Assembly: GCA_013177805.1 (NCBI GenBank)
Contig: JABLXU010000021.1
Location: forward strand, 23,043 to 87,042
DNA: 64,000 nucleotides
Source: Candidatus Omnitrophota bacterium
GTDB lineage: Bacteria; Hinthialibacterota; Hinthialibacteria; Hinthialibacterales; Hinthialibacteraceae
Direction: 5' to 3'
The notes beneath the pieces were generated by a model, which ran no database searches, was not told where the DNA came from, and saw only the letters and a program-made list of their open reading frames with translations. Shown in pieces: positions 36,066-45,228 of this stretch (position 1 is its first letter; the number at the start of each line of letters is the position of its first letter). A program made the position numbers and the translations under genes.

Positions 36066-37502
36066 TCAATCCGGAAAGGGGCCATACTCCCGGGATGGAC
36101 TGATTTGGTATTTTTTCATCCGGTAGCGCAACGTATCACGTGAAATGCGTAACATCCGTGATGCTTTGCTTTGATTCCATCCGGCGTGTTCCAAGGCCTC
36201 GAGGATCATCCGTTTTTCCTGTTCCTCGAGCGGAGAAGAAAGCGCAGCAGGCGCGTTTTGATCGAACCGGTTCTGGCGGCTTTGCCGCACGATTTCGGCC
36301 GGGAGGGAATCGACGGTGATTAGCCCCTCGCGGCCCAGTAACACGGCACGTTCCAGGCAATTGCGCAGTTCGCGGACATTGCCCGGCCAGGAATAATGAA
36401 TCAAGAGATCCACGGCGTCGGGAGTGATCTCAAGATGGGGCTTGGAGAATTCGGAGCGGAATTGTTCGAGAAAATGTTCGATGAGAGCGGGAATGTCCTC
36501 TTTCCGCTGATGGAGAGGAGGGACTTCGATGGGAATTACGTTCAGCCGGTAGAAAAGATCACGGCGGAACTGGCCTTCCTCCACTGCTTTTTCCAGGTTT
36601 TTGTTGGTTGCGGTGATCACCCGCACATCCACGGTCCGTTCCTTGGTTGAACCGATGCGGCGGAACACCTTGTTTTCCAAAAACTGCAGCAGTTTGGCTT
36701 GGACGGTGGCTTCGATGTCTCCGATTTCGTTCAGGAACACCGATCCCCGGTGCGCGATTTCTAAGAGTCCTTCCTTGCGGGTGCGGGCATCGGTGAACGC
36801 GCCGCGCTCGTGTCCGAACAGTTCGTTTTCCAGCAGATGGGCAGGAAACGAGGGGCAGTTGATTTCTACGAAAGGGCCGTTGGCCCGGGGGCTGAGCGCG
36901 TGAATGGCCCGCGCCAGCAGGTCCTTGCCGACGCCGGTTTCGCCCCGGATGAGTACCGTGCTATTCCCTTGCGCTGCCACACGGGTGATGATATCCAGGA
37001 TTTCATGCATGCGCCGGCTCACGGCCACAATGTTCTGGAGACCTTGGTTGGTGGTTTGTTGGTTGCGGTACCGGTGAACTTCTTGCTCCAGCCCCCGCTG
37101 ATTCAAGGCCTTATCGATACGTAAAATGATGTCGTCCAGGTCGAAAGGCTTGGGAATATAATCACACGCGCCGGCACGTACGGCTTCGACCGCGTGATGC
37201 ACGTCGGTGAAGGCCGATAACATGATCACCAGGCAAGTGATACCCATTTTCCGCAGTTCGCGCAGGACCTGAATCCCGTCGATGTCGGGCAGCCGGATGT
37301 CGAGCAACACCAGGTCCGGTTCTTGGGCTTTGATCATTTCCAACGCGTCGGCCCCATTGGCCGCGGTGCTGATTTGAAAACCCGCCCGCTTGAGATCGTT
37401 TTCCAGCGACCAGCGTACCAGTTGTTCGTCATCCACGACCAAAATGGTGGCGCCCGGGTGTTCCGTCATCAAACATCCATTCTGAAAAGAAAAATCACTC
37501 AT
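36066..37502 (-). CDS. NtrC-family sigma-54 response regulator
   Basis: 478 residues. Receiver domain (~18-130) with VVDDE, the phosphate-accepting Asp in LVLLDIRLPD, and the conserved KPFD lysine. Central AAA+ domain (~155-390): Walker A GETGVGKD, the sigma-54 contact loop ELFGHERGAFTDA, and arginine-finger segment FRRDLFYRLN. C-terminal Fis-type helix-turn-helix (NQSKASRMLRISRDTLRYRM). Odd: Walker B reads VFLNEIGD where FLDEIGD is expected; the AAC codon for Asn is clear. No partner histidine kinase is nearby. The gene is convergent with the decahaem gene, whose upstream region has enhancer-like repeats and a sigma-54 promoter candidate, so it probably controls the cytochromes. Start could also be the ATG at 37469. 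Confidence 0.93.
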   Translation of the reverse strand: MSDFSFQNGCLMTEHPGATILVVDDEQLVRWSLENDLKRAGFQISTAANGADALEMIKAQEPDLVLLDIRLPDIDGIQVLRELRKMGITCLVIMLSAFTDVHHAVEAVRAGACDYIPKPFDLDDIILRIDKALNQRGLEQEVHRYRNQQTTNQGLQNIVAVSRRMHEILDIITRVAAQGNSTVLIRGETGVGKDLLARAIHALSPRANGPFVEINCPSFPAHLLENELFGHERGAFTDARTRKEGLLEIAHRGSVFLNEIGDIEATVQAKLLQFLENKVFRRIGSTKERTVDVRVITATNKNLEKAVEEGQFRRDLFYRLNVIPIEVPPLHQRKEDIPALIEHFLEQFRSEFSKPHLEITPDAVDLLIHYSWPGNVRELRNCLERAVLLGREGLITVDSLPAEIVRQSRQNRFDQNAPAALSSPLEEQEKRMILEALEHAGWNQSKASRMLRISRDTLRYRMKKYQISPSREYGPFPD

Positions 37503-38005
37503 CCACCTGAATCCTTGCCGCCGCGGTTTTTCGCGTCCGTTTCAACTGGACGAATTTTCGTAACAGCAAGTTACAGGCCGGATTGCCTCAGGTCATTGAA
37601 TTTACTGATTTCTCACGATCAAATCTTCTTGGATCGTGATTGTCCATGCCGCGGTCCAGAGACTGCCGGCGTGGAGTGACCGGGTTGCGATGGGCGAGGT
37701 TGTGAAATCTACGAATCATCTTAACTTTTCGGAGAATTTTTGCAACATGGCCTCCATTCATGACCAGGAAATGGCTGGGGATTTGATACCCTCCTTAATG
37801 ACGGATTTTTTTATCGACCGGAAACCGGAATCGTCGCGTGGATAGGAGGCCGGTGATTTCCCCCACAGTTTTAGGTTTAAAACTGGTACTCCATAATTAA
37901 ACTGCCGCATTGGTACTCCGATTGAATCAGGCACCCGTTTTTGTTACGATGCCGTAACGCCGAACGGCCCTTCGAAATCCGCTGCGTCCGAAATGGAAAG
38001 ACCTT
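37503..38005. other. Intergenic region
   Basis: Some 500 bases between the leftward regulator and the rightward URO-D-like gene. A direct repeat TGGTACTCC occurs at about 37884 and 37912, 28 bases apart, near the URO-D-like gene. No convincing promoter, RNA or protein gene was found; a short open frame at 37636-37845 has no ribosome binding site or family resemblance. Confidence 0.4.
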
Positions 38006-39151
38006 ATGAATTCCAGGGAACGATTGCTTACCACACTGAATCACCAAGTCCCCGACAAAGTACCGTTGGATTTTGGGGGCAACCAGACCGGCATCCATCA
38101 TCTGGCCTACCGGAAAATCCTGGATTATTACGACCTGGATGAAGAAATTGTGATCATGGACGTGGTTCAGCAACTGGCCTCCCCCAGCGAAACCGTCTTG
38201 AAACTGTTCGAAATCGATACCCGCTACATCCGGCCCGGCATGTTCTTGCCTCCTCCCGAACTGCGCGAGGTGAAGCCAGGGTATTGGGGATTCACGGATG
38301 GGTTCGGCGTCATCTGGGCCATGCCTGGCCAGCGGCCGGGGGAAGGATTGTATTGCGATATCGTGTATCATCCCTTGGCCCGCCTGGAGTACGAAGACCT
38401 CGATTTCTACGACTGGCCGGATGGAACCGATCCCGCCCCATTTAAGGGATTGCGTGAATACGCGAAAAAACTGCGCGAAGAAACCGATTACGCGCTGGTC
38501 AGCGGCATCACTGGTGTGGTGTTCGAATACTGCTGGTATATGCGGGGATTCGAAAACCTGTACATAGACATGGTGGACAATCCCCGGTACGTGGAAAAAC
38601 TGCTGGATCACATGCTGAAATATTGGACGGATTTTCTCGGCGTGTTTTTAGATGAGGTGGGTGAATATCTGGACGTGATCTGTGTGGGGGACGATATCGG
38701 CATGCAATCCGGTCCCCTCTTTTCCCCCGCCCTCTACCGGAAATTGATCAAGCCCTATCAGAAGTCGTTGTACGAATTCATCCATTGGAAAACCCGGGCC
38801 AAACTGTGGTATCATTCGTGCGGTTCGGTAATCCAATATCTGCCGGATTTCCTCGACAACCGGGTGGATATCCTCAATCCCGTGCAGGTCAGCGCGAAGG
38901 GCATGGACCCCCGGACCTTGAAACAAGAGTGGGGACGGGATCTGGTCTTCTGGGGCGGGGGGAATGATCCCCAAGGCATATTCAGCCGGGGGACGCCCGA
39001 GCAGGTACGGCAGCAGGTGCGCGAACGGATGGCGGTTTTCAAACCAGGCGGCGGATACGTTTTCAACACCGTGCATAACATTCAGGCGGAGGTTCCTGTG
39101 GAAAACATCATCGCTCTTTGGAACGCCGCCAAGGAATTTCGGAAATATTGA
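38006..39151 (+). CDS. URO-D-fold methyltransferase-like protein
   Basis: 381 residues of the uroporphyrinogen decarboxylase superfamily (TIM barrel). Seen: RERLLTTLNHQVPDKVPLDFGG at the N-terminus (the family's R-x-x-A-L-x-x-x-x-P-D-R-x-P region), DDIGMQSGPLFSPALYRKLI (~232), WYHSCGSVIQYLPDFLD (~271) with the HSCG zinc-ligand motif of MtaA/CmuA-type methyltransferases, and GGGNDPQG with NTVHNIQAEVP near the end. The true UroD substrate arginines are not evident, so haem synthesis is unlikely. In genomes rich in such paralogues they are often near sugar enzymes; methyl-group or aromatic-ether metabolism is a family-based guess. GGAAAG precedes the ATG. A second family member is at 63042. Confidence 0.75.
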   Translation: MNSRERLLTTLNHQVPDKVPLDFGGNQTGIHHLAYRKILDYYDLDEEIVIMDVVQQLASPSETVLKLFEIDTRYIRPGMFLPPPELREVKPGYWGFTDGFGVIWAMPGQRPGEGLYCDIVYHPLARLEYEDLDFYDWPDGTDPAPFKGLREYAKKLREETDYALVSGITGVVFEYCWYMRGFENLYIDMVDNPRYVEKLLDHMLKYWTDFLGVFLDEVGEYLDVICVGDDIGMQSGPLFSPALYRKLIKPYQKSLYEFIHWKTRAKLWYHSCGSVIQYLPDFLDNRVDILNPVQVSAKGMDPRTLKQEWGRDLVFWGGGNDPQGIFSRGTPEQVRQQVRERMAVFKPGGGYVFNTVHNIQAEVPVENIIALWNAAKEFRKY

Positions 39152-39225
39152 TTCTCTCAAACGCCAACGGCACGCAAGATGATATCCCAGGGGAACGTCC
39201 TGGTAAAAAATCGAAGAAATAAATG

Positions 39226-39266
39226 AATCCCCTCTCCCTCTGGGAGAGGGTCAGGGTGAGGGAAAG
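39226..39266 (+). repeat. Intergenic hairpin repeat, copy C (best copy)
   Basis: AATCCCCTCTCCCTCTGGGA continuing GAGGGTCAGGGTGAGGG. The CCCTCTCCC and GGGAGAGGG arms form a long hairpin. This is the most complete copy in the window. Confidence 0.75.
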
Positions 39267-39369
39267 CGTTAGGAAAGGATTTCTCTCCCGAATGAGATAC
39301 TCAGCGTAATCAGGGATTAGACAAAGCAGAGGAACGTTGTCACGTGCCCCTGCATGGAAAAAGCCCTGG

Positions 39370-39389
39370 ATCCCCGCTTTCACGGGGAT
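39370..39389 (+). repeat. Small palindromic repeat (ATCCCCG-CTTTCA-CGGGGAT)
   Basis: Perfect 7-bp arms around CTTTCA, in the context TGGATCCCCGCTTTCACGGG; this resembles the common TGGATTCCCGCTTTCGCGGGAATGAC intergenic repeat of many Proteobacteria and related genomes. Confidence 0.6.
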
Positions 39390-39489
39390 GACATCCTGGC
39401 TGGATTTATGGATGAAGAGCAGACCTCTGGGAGAGGGGAGAGAGTTTTGTACGAGCAGACCGGCCGGTCCGCCCGTGTATACAGTAGCC

Positions 39490-39523
39490 GTAGGGTGGGC
39501 TCAAAGCGCAGCGTAGCCCACCA
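39490..39523 (+). repeat. GTAGGGTGGGC-type intergenic repeat
   Basis: GGTGGGCT (39494-39501) and AGCCCACC (39515-39522) flank a CAAAGCGCAGCGT centre. This matches the widespread GTAGGGTGGGC-AAAGCGAAGCGT-GCCCACC intergenic repeat. Three unrelated repeat families are thus stacked in this one 400-base gap (39152-39562). Confidence 0.65.
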
Positions 39524-39562
39524 CCACTTCATTACATATTTCAGATAACCGCGAGGTGTCCT

Positions 39563-42500
39563 ATGAAACGGTACCATGCTTGGATTGTAGGTTGTACAGT
39601 CTTGTTGTTCGCTTTTGGGGCAGGCGGCACCCGTGCAGAAAATCCCGCGGAACTGCAAATTCATTCCATGGCGGATGTGATGGAACATTTCGCCGATCCA
39701 CCCGCCGCGTACCGCCCCGCTCCCCTCTATGTCTGGAACGACGATATGCAGGAGCAGGAAATCGCTTTTCAGCTGGATGAATTCAAAAAGCAGGGCTACG
39801 GCGGCGTATTTGTCCATCCCCGGCCTGGCCTGGTGACGCCCTATCTCTCCGAGCGCTGGCTCAATCTGTGGCGCTTCACCGCCGAGGAAGCTCACAAGCG
39901 GGGGATGGTCACATATATTTACGATGAAAACAGCTATCCCTCGGGATTTGCCGGCGGTTTCGTTCCAGACCAGATGCCCGAAACCCGGCAAGTCTTCCTG
40001 CGGCACAATCAATATACGCCGGATAACTACAAGGAAATCGGGATCACGCCGGAAACCATCGGGCTGTACCGGATAGACAGTTCTCAAGGCACTTATGAAC
40101 GGATCAAATTGCCGGAGGTCGGAGCGGGCCAAAAAATCACCGCGGAGGAATTGAAACTGGAGCCTGGCTATTACCTTCTTGCCTACCAACGCGATGGGGG
40201 AACCTCGCCCTGGTACGGCGGCAAGACCTACGTGGATCTCATGAATCCGCGCGTCACCGAGGCGTTCCTGGACATCACCTTCGGCGCGTACGACAAAGTC
40301 CTCTCCGATCTTTATGGCAAGAGTGTCCTGGCCTGTTTCACGGACGAGCCCCAGGTGGAAGGAGACTGGTCGCCTCTGCTGCCCCAGGCGTTCGAGGACC
40401 GCTGGGGATACAGCATCACCGATGTTTTGCCTTCCCTTTTCGCCCCGGTGGGGGATTGGCGGAAAGTCCGGCACGATTTCGCGGTCACGATTCTGGAATT
40501 GTTCATGAATAACTTTGCCCGGCCGTATTATGAAGCGTGCGAACAGCGCGGCCTCCCGGCGACCGGCCACGTGTGGGAGCATGGATGGCCGAACATGACA
40601 CACAATCCTGACATCATGAGCTTCAACGCCTGGCAGCACTGGCCGGGGATCGATTGCCTCATGAACCAATACGACGAAGGTCCCAACGCTCAGTTCGGCA
40701 ACTACCGGTCCAACAAGGAAATCGACAGCATCGCCAATCAGTTCGGCCGCGTACGCAAGTTATGCGAAACCTATGGTGCTGCCGGCTGGGATCTGAACTT
40801 CGAGGACATGAAACGGATTGGGGACCATCTCTACGCCGGCGGCATCAACCTGATGAATCCCCATCTCAGCTTCTACACGATCCGCGGCGCGCGCAAGCGG
40901 GATCATCCTCAGTCCTTCTCGTATCACGCGCCGTATTGGGAAGCGTATCATATCTCCACCGACTATTTCGGCCGCCTATCCTGGGCATTGGCCGCCGGGA
41001 AAGAGCGGAATCCTATTCTGGTCATCGAACCCACCACCACCATGTGGATGTACAACTGGAGCCGTTCAGAAGCCGAAAAACTAAATACGCTCGGCCGGGC
41101 GTTCCAAAGTTACATTACGGATCTAGGCAGCGCGCATGTGTCGTTCGATCTTGGCAGTGAACCGGTGATGGCGGAGCATGCCCGGATCCTCGATGGCTTA
41201 TGGGTGGTCGGCCGCTGCGGGTACTCAGTGGTGATTCTGCCTCCCGGACTCGAAAATCTGGAAAAAACCACTGTTGATTTATTAGATGTTTTTGTCGAGC
41301 AAGGCGGGACGGTTATCAGCCGGGTGGGCGTCCCGGCCTATGTGGATGGCCGTCCGAATCAAACAATGCAGCGCGTTAAGCAGAAGGCCGGTGAGCGTTG
41401 GATAGAGAAAGACCTCTCTCCAGCGGAAATAGAAAAAACCTGGGGCCATGCCCATGTGAATGTCCGCTCCACACCGGTTACGGACGGGCGGGTCTTTCAT
41501 TATTTGCGTGATCTGGATGACGGCTACCTGCTGTTTATCTCGAACAGCAGCCCGGAGGAATCCGCGCACGTCGAGGTAACCGCCCAGGGGGCCTGGGTAG
41601 AAGCGTGGAATCCCGTGAATGGCCGCATTGAAGCGATATCCTTCACATCCGGTGCCGATGACGGTCTGCAATGGATCACCGAACTTCCCCCCGCGGGCAG
41701 CGTTTTGTACGCAATCTATTTGGATAAGGAGAGCCGTCCACAAAGCCCCGCGCCTGCTCCCATTCGCCAATTCTCACAGACCCAACCCGTGCCACCGGTG
41801 GGTGAACTGGCCGTAGAAGCCCGCGAACCCAACGTCTTGCTGCTGGATTATGTGGACTTGGTCTTGAAGGGTGAGGTCGCCGAAGGATTGTACTTCTATG
41901 ATGCCCAAACCCGCATCTACAAAGTCCATGGTTTCGACAAGAATCCCTGGGACAACGCCGTGCAATTCAAGGATGAGTTGATCAAGAAGGATAATTTCCC
42001 CCCTGATTCCGGCTTCGAACTGCGGTATCCCTTCGTTTTAGGTGAATTTGAAAATCTTCCCACTTTGCAATTGGCCGTCGAGCGGGGGGATCGGTATACG
42101 GTGAAGATCAACGATCACGTGGTGAAGCCAGAGGAAGGGAAATGGTGGCTGGACCGCTCGTTCAAGGTCTTCAACATCAAACCCGAGTGGCTCAAGCCTG
42201 GCCGCAACGTGATCTCCACGGCCGCCCGGCCGTTTTCCATCCACCTTGAGCCGGAAGCGGTTTATCTGCTGGGAGATTTCAGCCTGACCAGCATACAAAA
42301 AGGCTTTCGCATTGATCCTCCGAAACCCCTGCAACTCGGTTCGTGGGCGAAGCAGGGTCGGCCCCTCTACCCGGGGAAAGTGGCTTATACCCGGAAGTTC
42401 AATTGCCGCAAAGCGGAATCCACCGCGTTCTTTGTGGAACTCCCCAATTGGCAGGGAACCGTGGCCCGTGTGGATGTCAACGGGAAACTGGTGGGGTACA

Positions 42501-42757
42501 TCGGCTGGCGGCCTTGGCGTCTGGAGATCAGCGAGGCCATTCAGGACGGTGAAAACACCGTTACGGTGACTGTTTTCGGCAGCCTGAAGAATTTGCTGGG
42601 TCCGCATCATCACGGGAAACCGCGCGGTTCGGCCTGGCCGGGGATGTTCCAGCATGGAGCCAAGGACGGCCAACCCGCCGGGGAACAATACGATGTCCTT
42701 GACTATGGGATGAACCAACCGTTTACCTTATCCCAGGGGGCGTTTGTGATCCAATGA
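39563..42757 (+). CDS. Secreted GH106-like glycoside hydrolase
   Basis: 1064 residues with a signal peptide (~1-26, ending TRA-EN). The N-terminal ~550 residues are a TIM-barrel-like catalytic region: PLYVWNDDMQEQEIAFQLDE, GYGGVFVHPRPGLVTPYLS, YIYDENSYPSGFAGG, CFTDEPQVEGDWSP and GHVWEHGWPNMTHNPDIMS, a pattern seen in the GH106 alpha-L-rhamnosidase-like superfamily, with acidic residues after TDEP and in the YDENS and WEHGW segments as catalytic candidates. Beta-rich domains follow, including a jelly-roll near 870-1040 (NWQGTVARVDVNGKLVGYIG). Substrate may be a rhamnose-containing glycan; this is by family only. GAGGTG precedes the ATG. Confidence 0.65.
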   Translation: MKRYHAWIVGCTVLLFAFGAGGTRAENPAELQIHSMADVMEHFADPPAAYRPAPLYVWNDDMQEQEIAFQLDEFKKQGYGGVFVHPRPGLVTPYLSERWLNLWRFTAEEAHKRGMVTYIYDENSYPSGFAGGFVPDQMPETRQVFLRHNQYTPDNYKEIGITPETIGLYRIDSSQGTYERIKLPEVGAGQKITAEELKLEPGYYLLAYQRDGGTSPWYGGKTYVDLMNPRVTEAFLDITFGAYDKVLSDLYGKSVLACFTDEPQVEGDWSPLLPQAFEDRWGYSITDVLPSLFAPVGDWRKVRHDFAVTILELFMNNFARPYYEACEQRGLPATGHVWEHGWPNMTHNPDIMSFNAWQHWPGIDCLMNQYDEGPNAQFGNYRSNKEIDSIANQFGRVRKLCETYGAAGWDLNFEDMKRIGDHLYAGGINLMNPHLSFYTIRGARKRDHPQSFSYHAPYWEAYHISTDYFGRLSWALAAGKERNPILVIEPTTTMWMYNWSRSEAEKLNTLGRAFQSYITDLGSAHVSFDLGSEPVMAEHARILDGLWVVGRCGYSVVILPPGLENLEKTTVDLLDVFVEQGGTVISRVGVPAYVDGRPNQTMQRVKQKAGERWIEKDLSPAEIEKTWGHAHVNVRSTPVTDGRVFHYLRDLDDGYLLFISNSSPEESAHVEVTAQGAWVEAWNPVNGRIEAISFTSGADDGLQWITELPPAGSVLYAIYLDKESRPQSPAPAPIRQFSQTQPVPPVGELAVEAREPNVLLLDYVDLVLKGEVAEGLYFYDAQTRIYKVHGFDKNPWDNAVQFKDELIKKDNFPPDSGFELRYPFVLGEFENLPTLQLAVERGDRYTVKINDHVVKPEEGKWWLDRSFKVFNIKPEWLKPGRNVISTAARPFSIHLEPEAVYLLGDFSLTSIQKGFRIDPPKPLQLGSWAKQGRPLYPGKVAYTRKFNCRKAESTAFFVELPNWQGTVARVDVNGKLVGYIGWRPWRLEISEAIQDGENTVTVTVFGSLKNLLGPHHHGKPRGSAWPGMFQHGAKDGQPAGEQYDVLDYGMNQPFTLSQGAFVIQ

Positions 42758-43383
42758 ATGTGGACCTTCATAAAGGATTCGCATTCCCTCACCCATAGGA
42801 TTAAGGGGCAGGTGAAATACTGTTAGTTTTTGTTTCATAAGTCATGGCATCAGTAGAAGCCTTACAGGCCAAACCACTTGTAACAGTAGAGAAACCAAAT
42901 GGCATTTCGTTTTTTGATAGATAGAAAATTTTTCCCCTTATGTCAGGGAATTGCTTATACAGGTAGGGTGAAAATAACTACCAAATTTAGGAGTTTCCCT
43001 GATTGTTTTCTTCAGTAAAACGGGTATAAATAAGAATGATTCTTGTTATTCGGGCTGCATCCGGCTTATTTCGATCGATGGCATGAGACGGAGATAAGCC
43101 TTGCGTCCGATATTTCCGGCGGGATCCAACCTTTCGTGGGGTGGGGACGGAAGGTGGCGATTTCTTCCCTTCTCGATGAACCGGTTCAGATTGAGGGCAT
43201 GAGTCAATGTAATATTGCTCCAGCCGGCTGGTAACGGGAACGGAAGGTATTTCAAAGGGGGAGGTGACAAACCATCGCAAATCGTGCGTGCGTAACTGGG
43301 GGAATCCTACGTTGAATGACAGAGCGTTGCGGTTCATTTCAGAATAATACAGGTCGATTGGCTGCTATTTGGAGAAAACATTT
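42758..43383. other. Intergenic region without recognised genes
   Basis: Over 600 bases before the tiny gene at 43384. It contains only a degenerate trace of the hairpin repeat (near 42785) and scattered short frames on both strands with no ribosome binding sites or family resemblance. No RNA structure was recognised by eye. Confidence 0.4.
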
Positions 43384-43494
43384 ATGATAAAGACTACCTT
43401 GATCCTTATTGGTATCCTCATCAATGTCGCGTTTCTGACCTCGTTGTTTAAGAATCAGGACAAAGACACAAAAATCACAAAAATTCATAAGTAA
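43384..43494 (+). CDS. Possible 36-residue membrane peptide
   Basis: A short frame starting ATG with GGAG nine bases upstream. The peptide has one hydrophobic helix (TTLILIGILINVAFLTSLF, residues ~4-22) and then a Lys/Asp-rich tail (KNQDKDTKITKIHK), the layout of small inner-membrane peptides. It ends 20 bases before a GC-rich hairpin. No family is recognised; it could be a chance frame. Confidence 0.35.
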   Translation: MIKTTLILIGILINVAFLTSLFKNQDKDTKITKIHK

Positions 43495-43514
43495 AAATTC
43501 ACAAGTAATTGAAG

Positions 43515-43543
43515 AACCGGGCGCTTACTTATCGCGCCCGGTT
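43515..43543. terminator. GC-rich hairpin between convergent genes
   Basis: AACCGGGCGC and GCGCCCGGTT pair perfectly (10 bp) around TTACTTATC. There is no long T run on either side, but its place between the end of a small rightward frame and the end of hslU fits a bidirectional terminator. Confidence 0.6.
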
Positions 43544-43575
43544 GATTTACTCCCTCTATCCGCCGCTGTTTTTCC

Positions 43576-44982
43576 TTACAATATATACCGTGATAAATCC
43601 GTGTCTTCAACGATCCCGCTGAGGCGGTCTTTGACGTATTGCGCGTCGATGACTACCCGGGTGCCTGCCAGATCCGGCGCGTTGAACGACACCTCCTCCA
43701 GCAGGGATTCCATGATCGTGTGCAACCGCCGCGCCCCGATGTTCTCGGTCTCGGAATTGATGTAGGCCGCCATGCGCGCCATTTCCGCGATGCCATCCTC
43801 CGTGAATTCGAGAGTCACGCCTTCCGTCTTCAAAAGGGCGGCGTATTGCCGGGGCAGCGAATTCTGCGGTTCGGACAAGATCCGCTTGAAATCCTCTTCG
43901 TCCAGATCGTCCAGTTCCACCCGTATGGGGAACCGGCCTTGCAATTCGGGGATCAGGTCCGCAGGACTGGAGCCGTGGAAGGCCCCTGCCGCGATGAACA
44001 AGATATGATCGGTTTTGACCATCCCGTATTTGGTAAAGACTGTTGAGCCTTCCACCAGCGGCAGGATGTCGCGCTGCACGCCGGAACGTGATACGTCCGG
44101 CCCCGAACCGCTCTCGCGCCCCACGATCTTATCGATCTCGTCTAGAAACACGATCCCCGTCTGCTCCACTTTCTGGAGGGCGTCCTTGACGATTTGGTCC
44201 ATGTCCACCAGCCGTTCCGCCTCTTCCTGCAGGAGGTGGGGCCGGGCCTCGGCGACCTTCATTTTCTTACGTTTCCGCTTTGTAGGCATCATCTTTTCGA
44301 TCATGTCCTTGAGGTCGATCCCCATCTCTTCCAGGCCTGTGCCGGCAGGGACGCCCACCATGACATTGGCTGCCCGTTCCGTGATTTCCGGTTCGACCAT
44401 CCGGTCGTCTAAGGCTCCCTCCCGCAGCATTTGGCGGAAGCGTTCCCGGGTGGCATGCAAGCGCTCCTGCGGTGTCATGCCGCCTTCCGGAGAAAGATCC
44501 GTGGAGCGAACCAGGTTGGGCGGCACCAGCAGATCCAGCAAGCGTTCTTCGGCCGCCCGTTCTGCCGCTTCCCGGCATTCTTCGGTTTTGCGCGCCCGTT
44601 CGCGGGTTACGGCGATTTCTGTCAAATCACGGATCATCGACTCGACATCGCGCCCTACGTAGCCAACTTCCGTGAATTTGGAGGCTTCCACCTTGATGAA
44701 CGGCGCGTCCTCCAGTTTGGCCAAGCGCCGGGCGATTTCTGTCTTTCCCACGCCCGTAGGGCCGATCATGATAATGTTTTTTGGGTACACTTCTTCTTGC
44801 ATTACCGGATCCAGCATGCGGCGGCGCGCCCGGTTGCGCAGGGCGATGGCTACTGCTTTCTTAGCTTCATCCTGGCCGATGATGTACTTATCCAGCTCTT
44901 CGACAATCTGTTTGGGTGTCAATCCGGGGATTGCAGGAACGGATAACAACGGGGGTGCGGCAGGATTGGATGATTGGGTCAT
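43576..44982 (-). CDS. hslU: HslU ATPase subunit of HslUV protease
   Basis: 468 residues, the usual length. HslU is a hexameric AAA+ unfoldase that feeds proteins into the HslV peptidase. Seen: [31 protein letters not shown] (N-terminal), Walker [18 protein letters not shown] (~72-88), [26 protein letters not shown] (pore GYVG at ~108), Walker [12 protein letters not shown], the [11 protein letters not shown] sensor region and the C-terminal SRYIL tail that activates HslV. The insertion I-domain (~120-260) is rich in Glu/Arg as expected. It is read after hslV, with a 246-base AT-rich gap that may hold its own promoter. Confidence 0.96.
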   Translation of the reverse strand: MTQSSNPAAPPLLSVPAIPGLTPKQIVEELDKYIIGQDEAKKAVAIALRNRARRRMLDPVMQEEVYPKNIIMIGPTGVGKTEIARRLAKLEDAPFIKVEASKFTEVGYVGRDVESMIRDLTEIAVTRERARKTEECREAAERAAEERLLDLLVPPNLVRSTDLSPEGGMTPQERLHATRERFRQMLREGALDDRMVEPEITERAANVMVGVPAGTGLEEMGIDLKDMIEKMMPTKRKRKKMKVAEARPHLLQEEAERLVDMDQIVKDALQKVEQTGIVFLDEIDKIVGRESGSGPDVSRSGVQRDILPLVEGSTVFTKYGMVKTDHILFIAAGAFHGSSPADLIPELQGRFPIRVELDDLDEEDFKRILSEPQNSLPRQYAALLKTEGVTLEFTEDGIAEMARMAAYINSETENIGARRLHTIMESLLEEVSFNAPDLAGTRVVIDAQYVKDRLSGIVEDTDLSRYIL

Positions 44983-45060
44983 GGTTTATTTCTCGGATTC
45001 AAGATTGGCTTTTTCCTAATTACTCGAATGCAGTGAAAGGATGAATAACGCCCATTCAGG

Positions 45061-45100
45061 GCTGCCCTCACCCTTGCTTTATTCTAGAGGGAGAAGGAAA
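45061..45100 (-). repeat. Intergenic hairpin repeat, copy D (inverted)
   Basis: GCTGCCCTCACCCTTGC followed by CTAGAGGGAGAAGG: the reverse orientation of the CCCTCTCCC...GGGTGAGGG repeat, in the hslU-hslV gap. Confidence 0.6.
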
Positions 45101-45228
45101 TTATATACGTTTTTAATATATGCGCATATTTCGAATTAAAAAAACCCTAAAAGTTCTATCTTTAACTAAATAAGTACGAAAACTTTGTTTCCGGGTTGTA
45201 ATGATTCACGTGGTTGTCAGGAACCTTC

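Noticed and set aside
38006..39151. True haem-synthesis UroD to serve the cytochrome island
   Set aside because: The HSCG zinc-ligand motif and divergence from UroD signatures point to the methyltransferase-like branch, not uroporphyrinogen decarboxylation.
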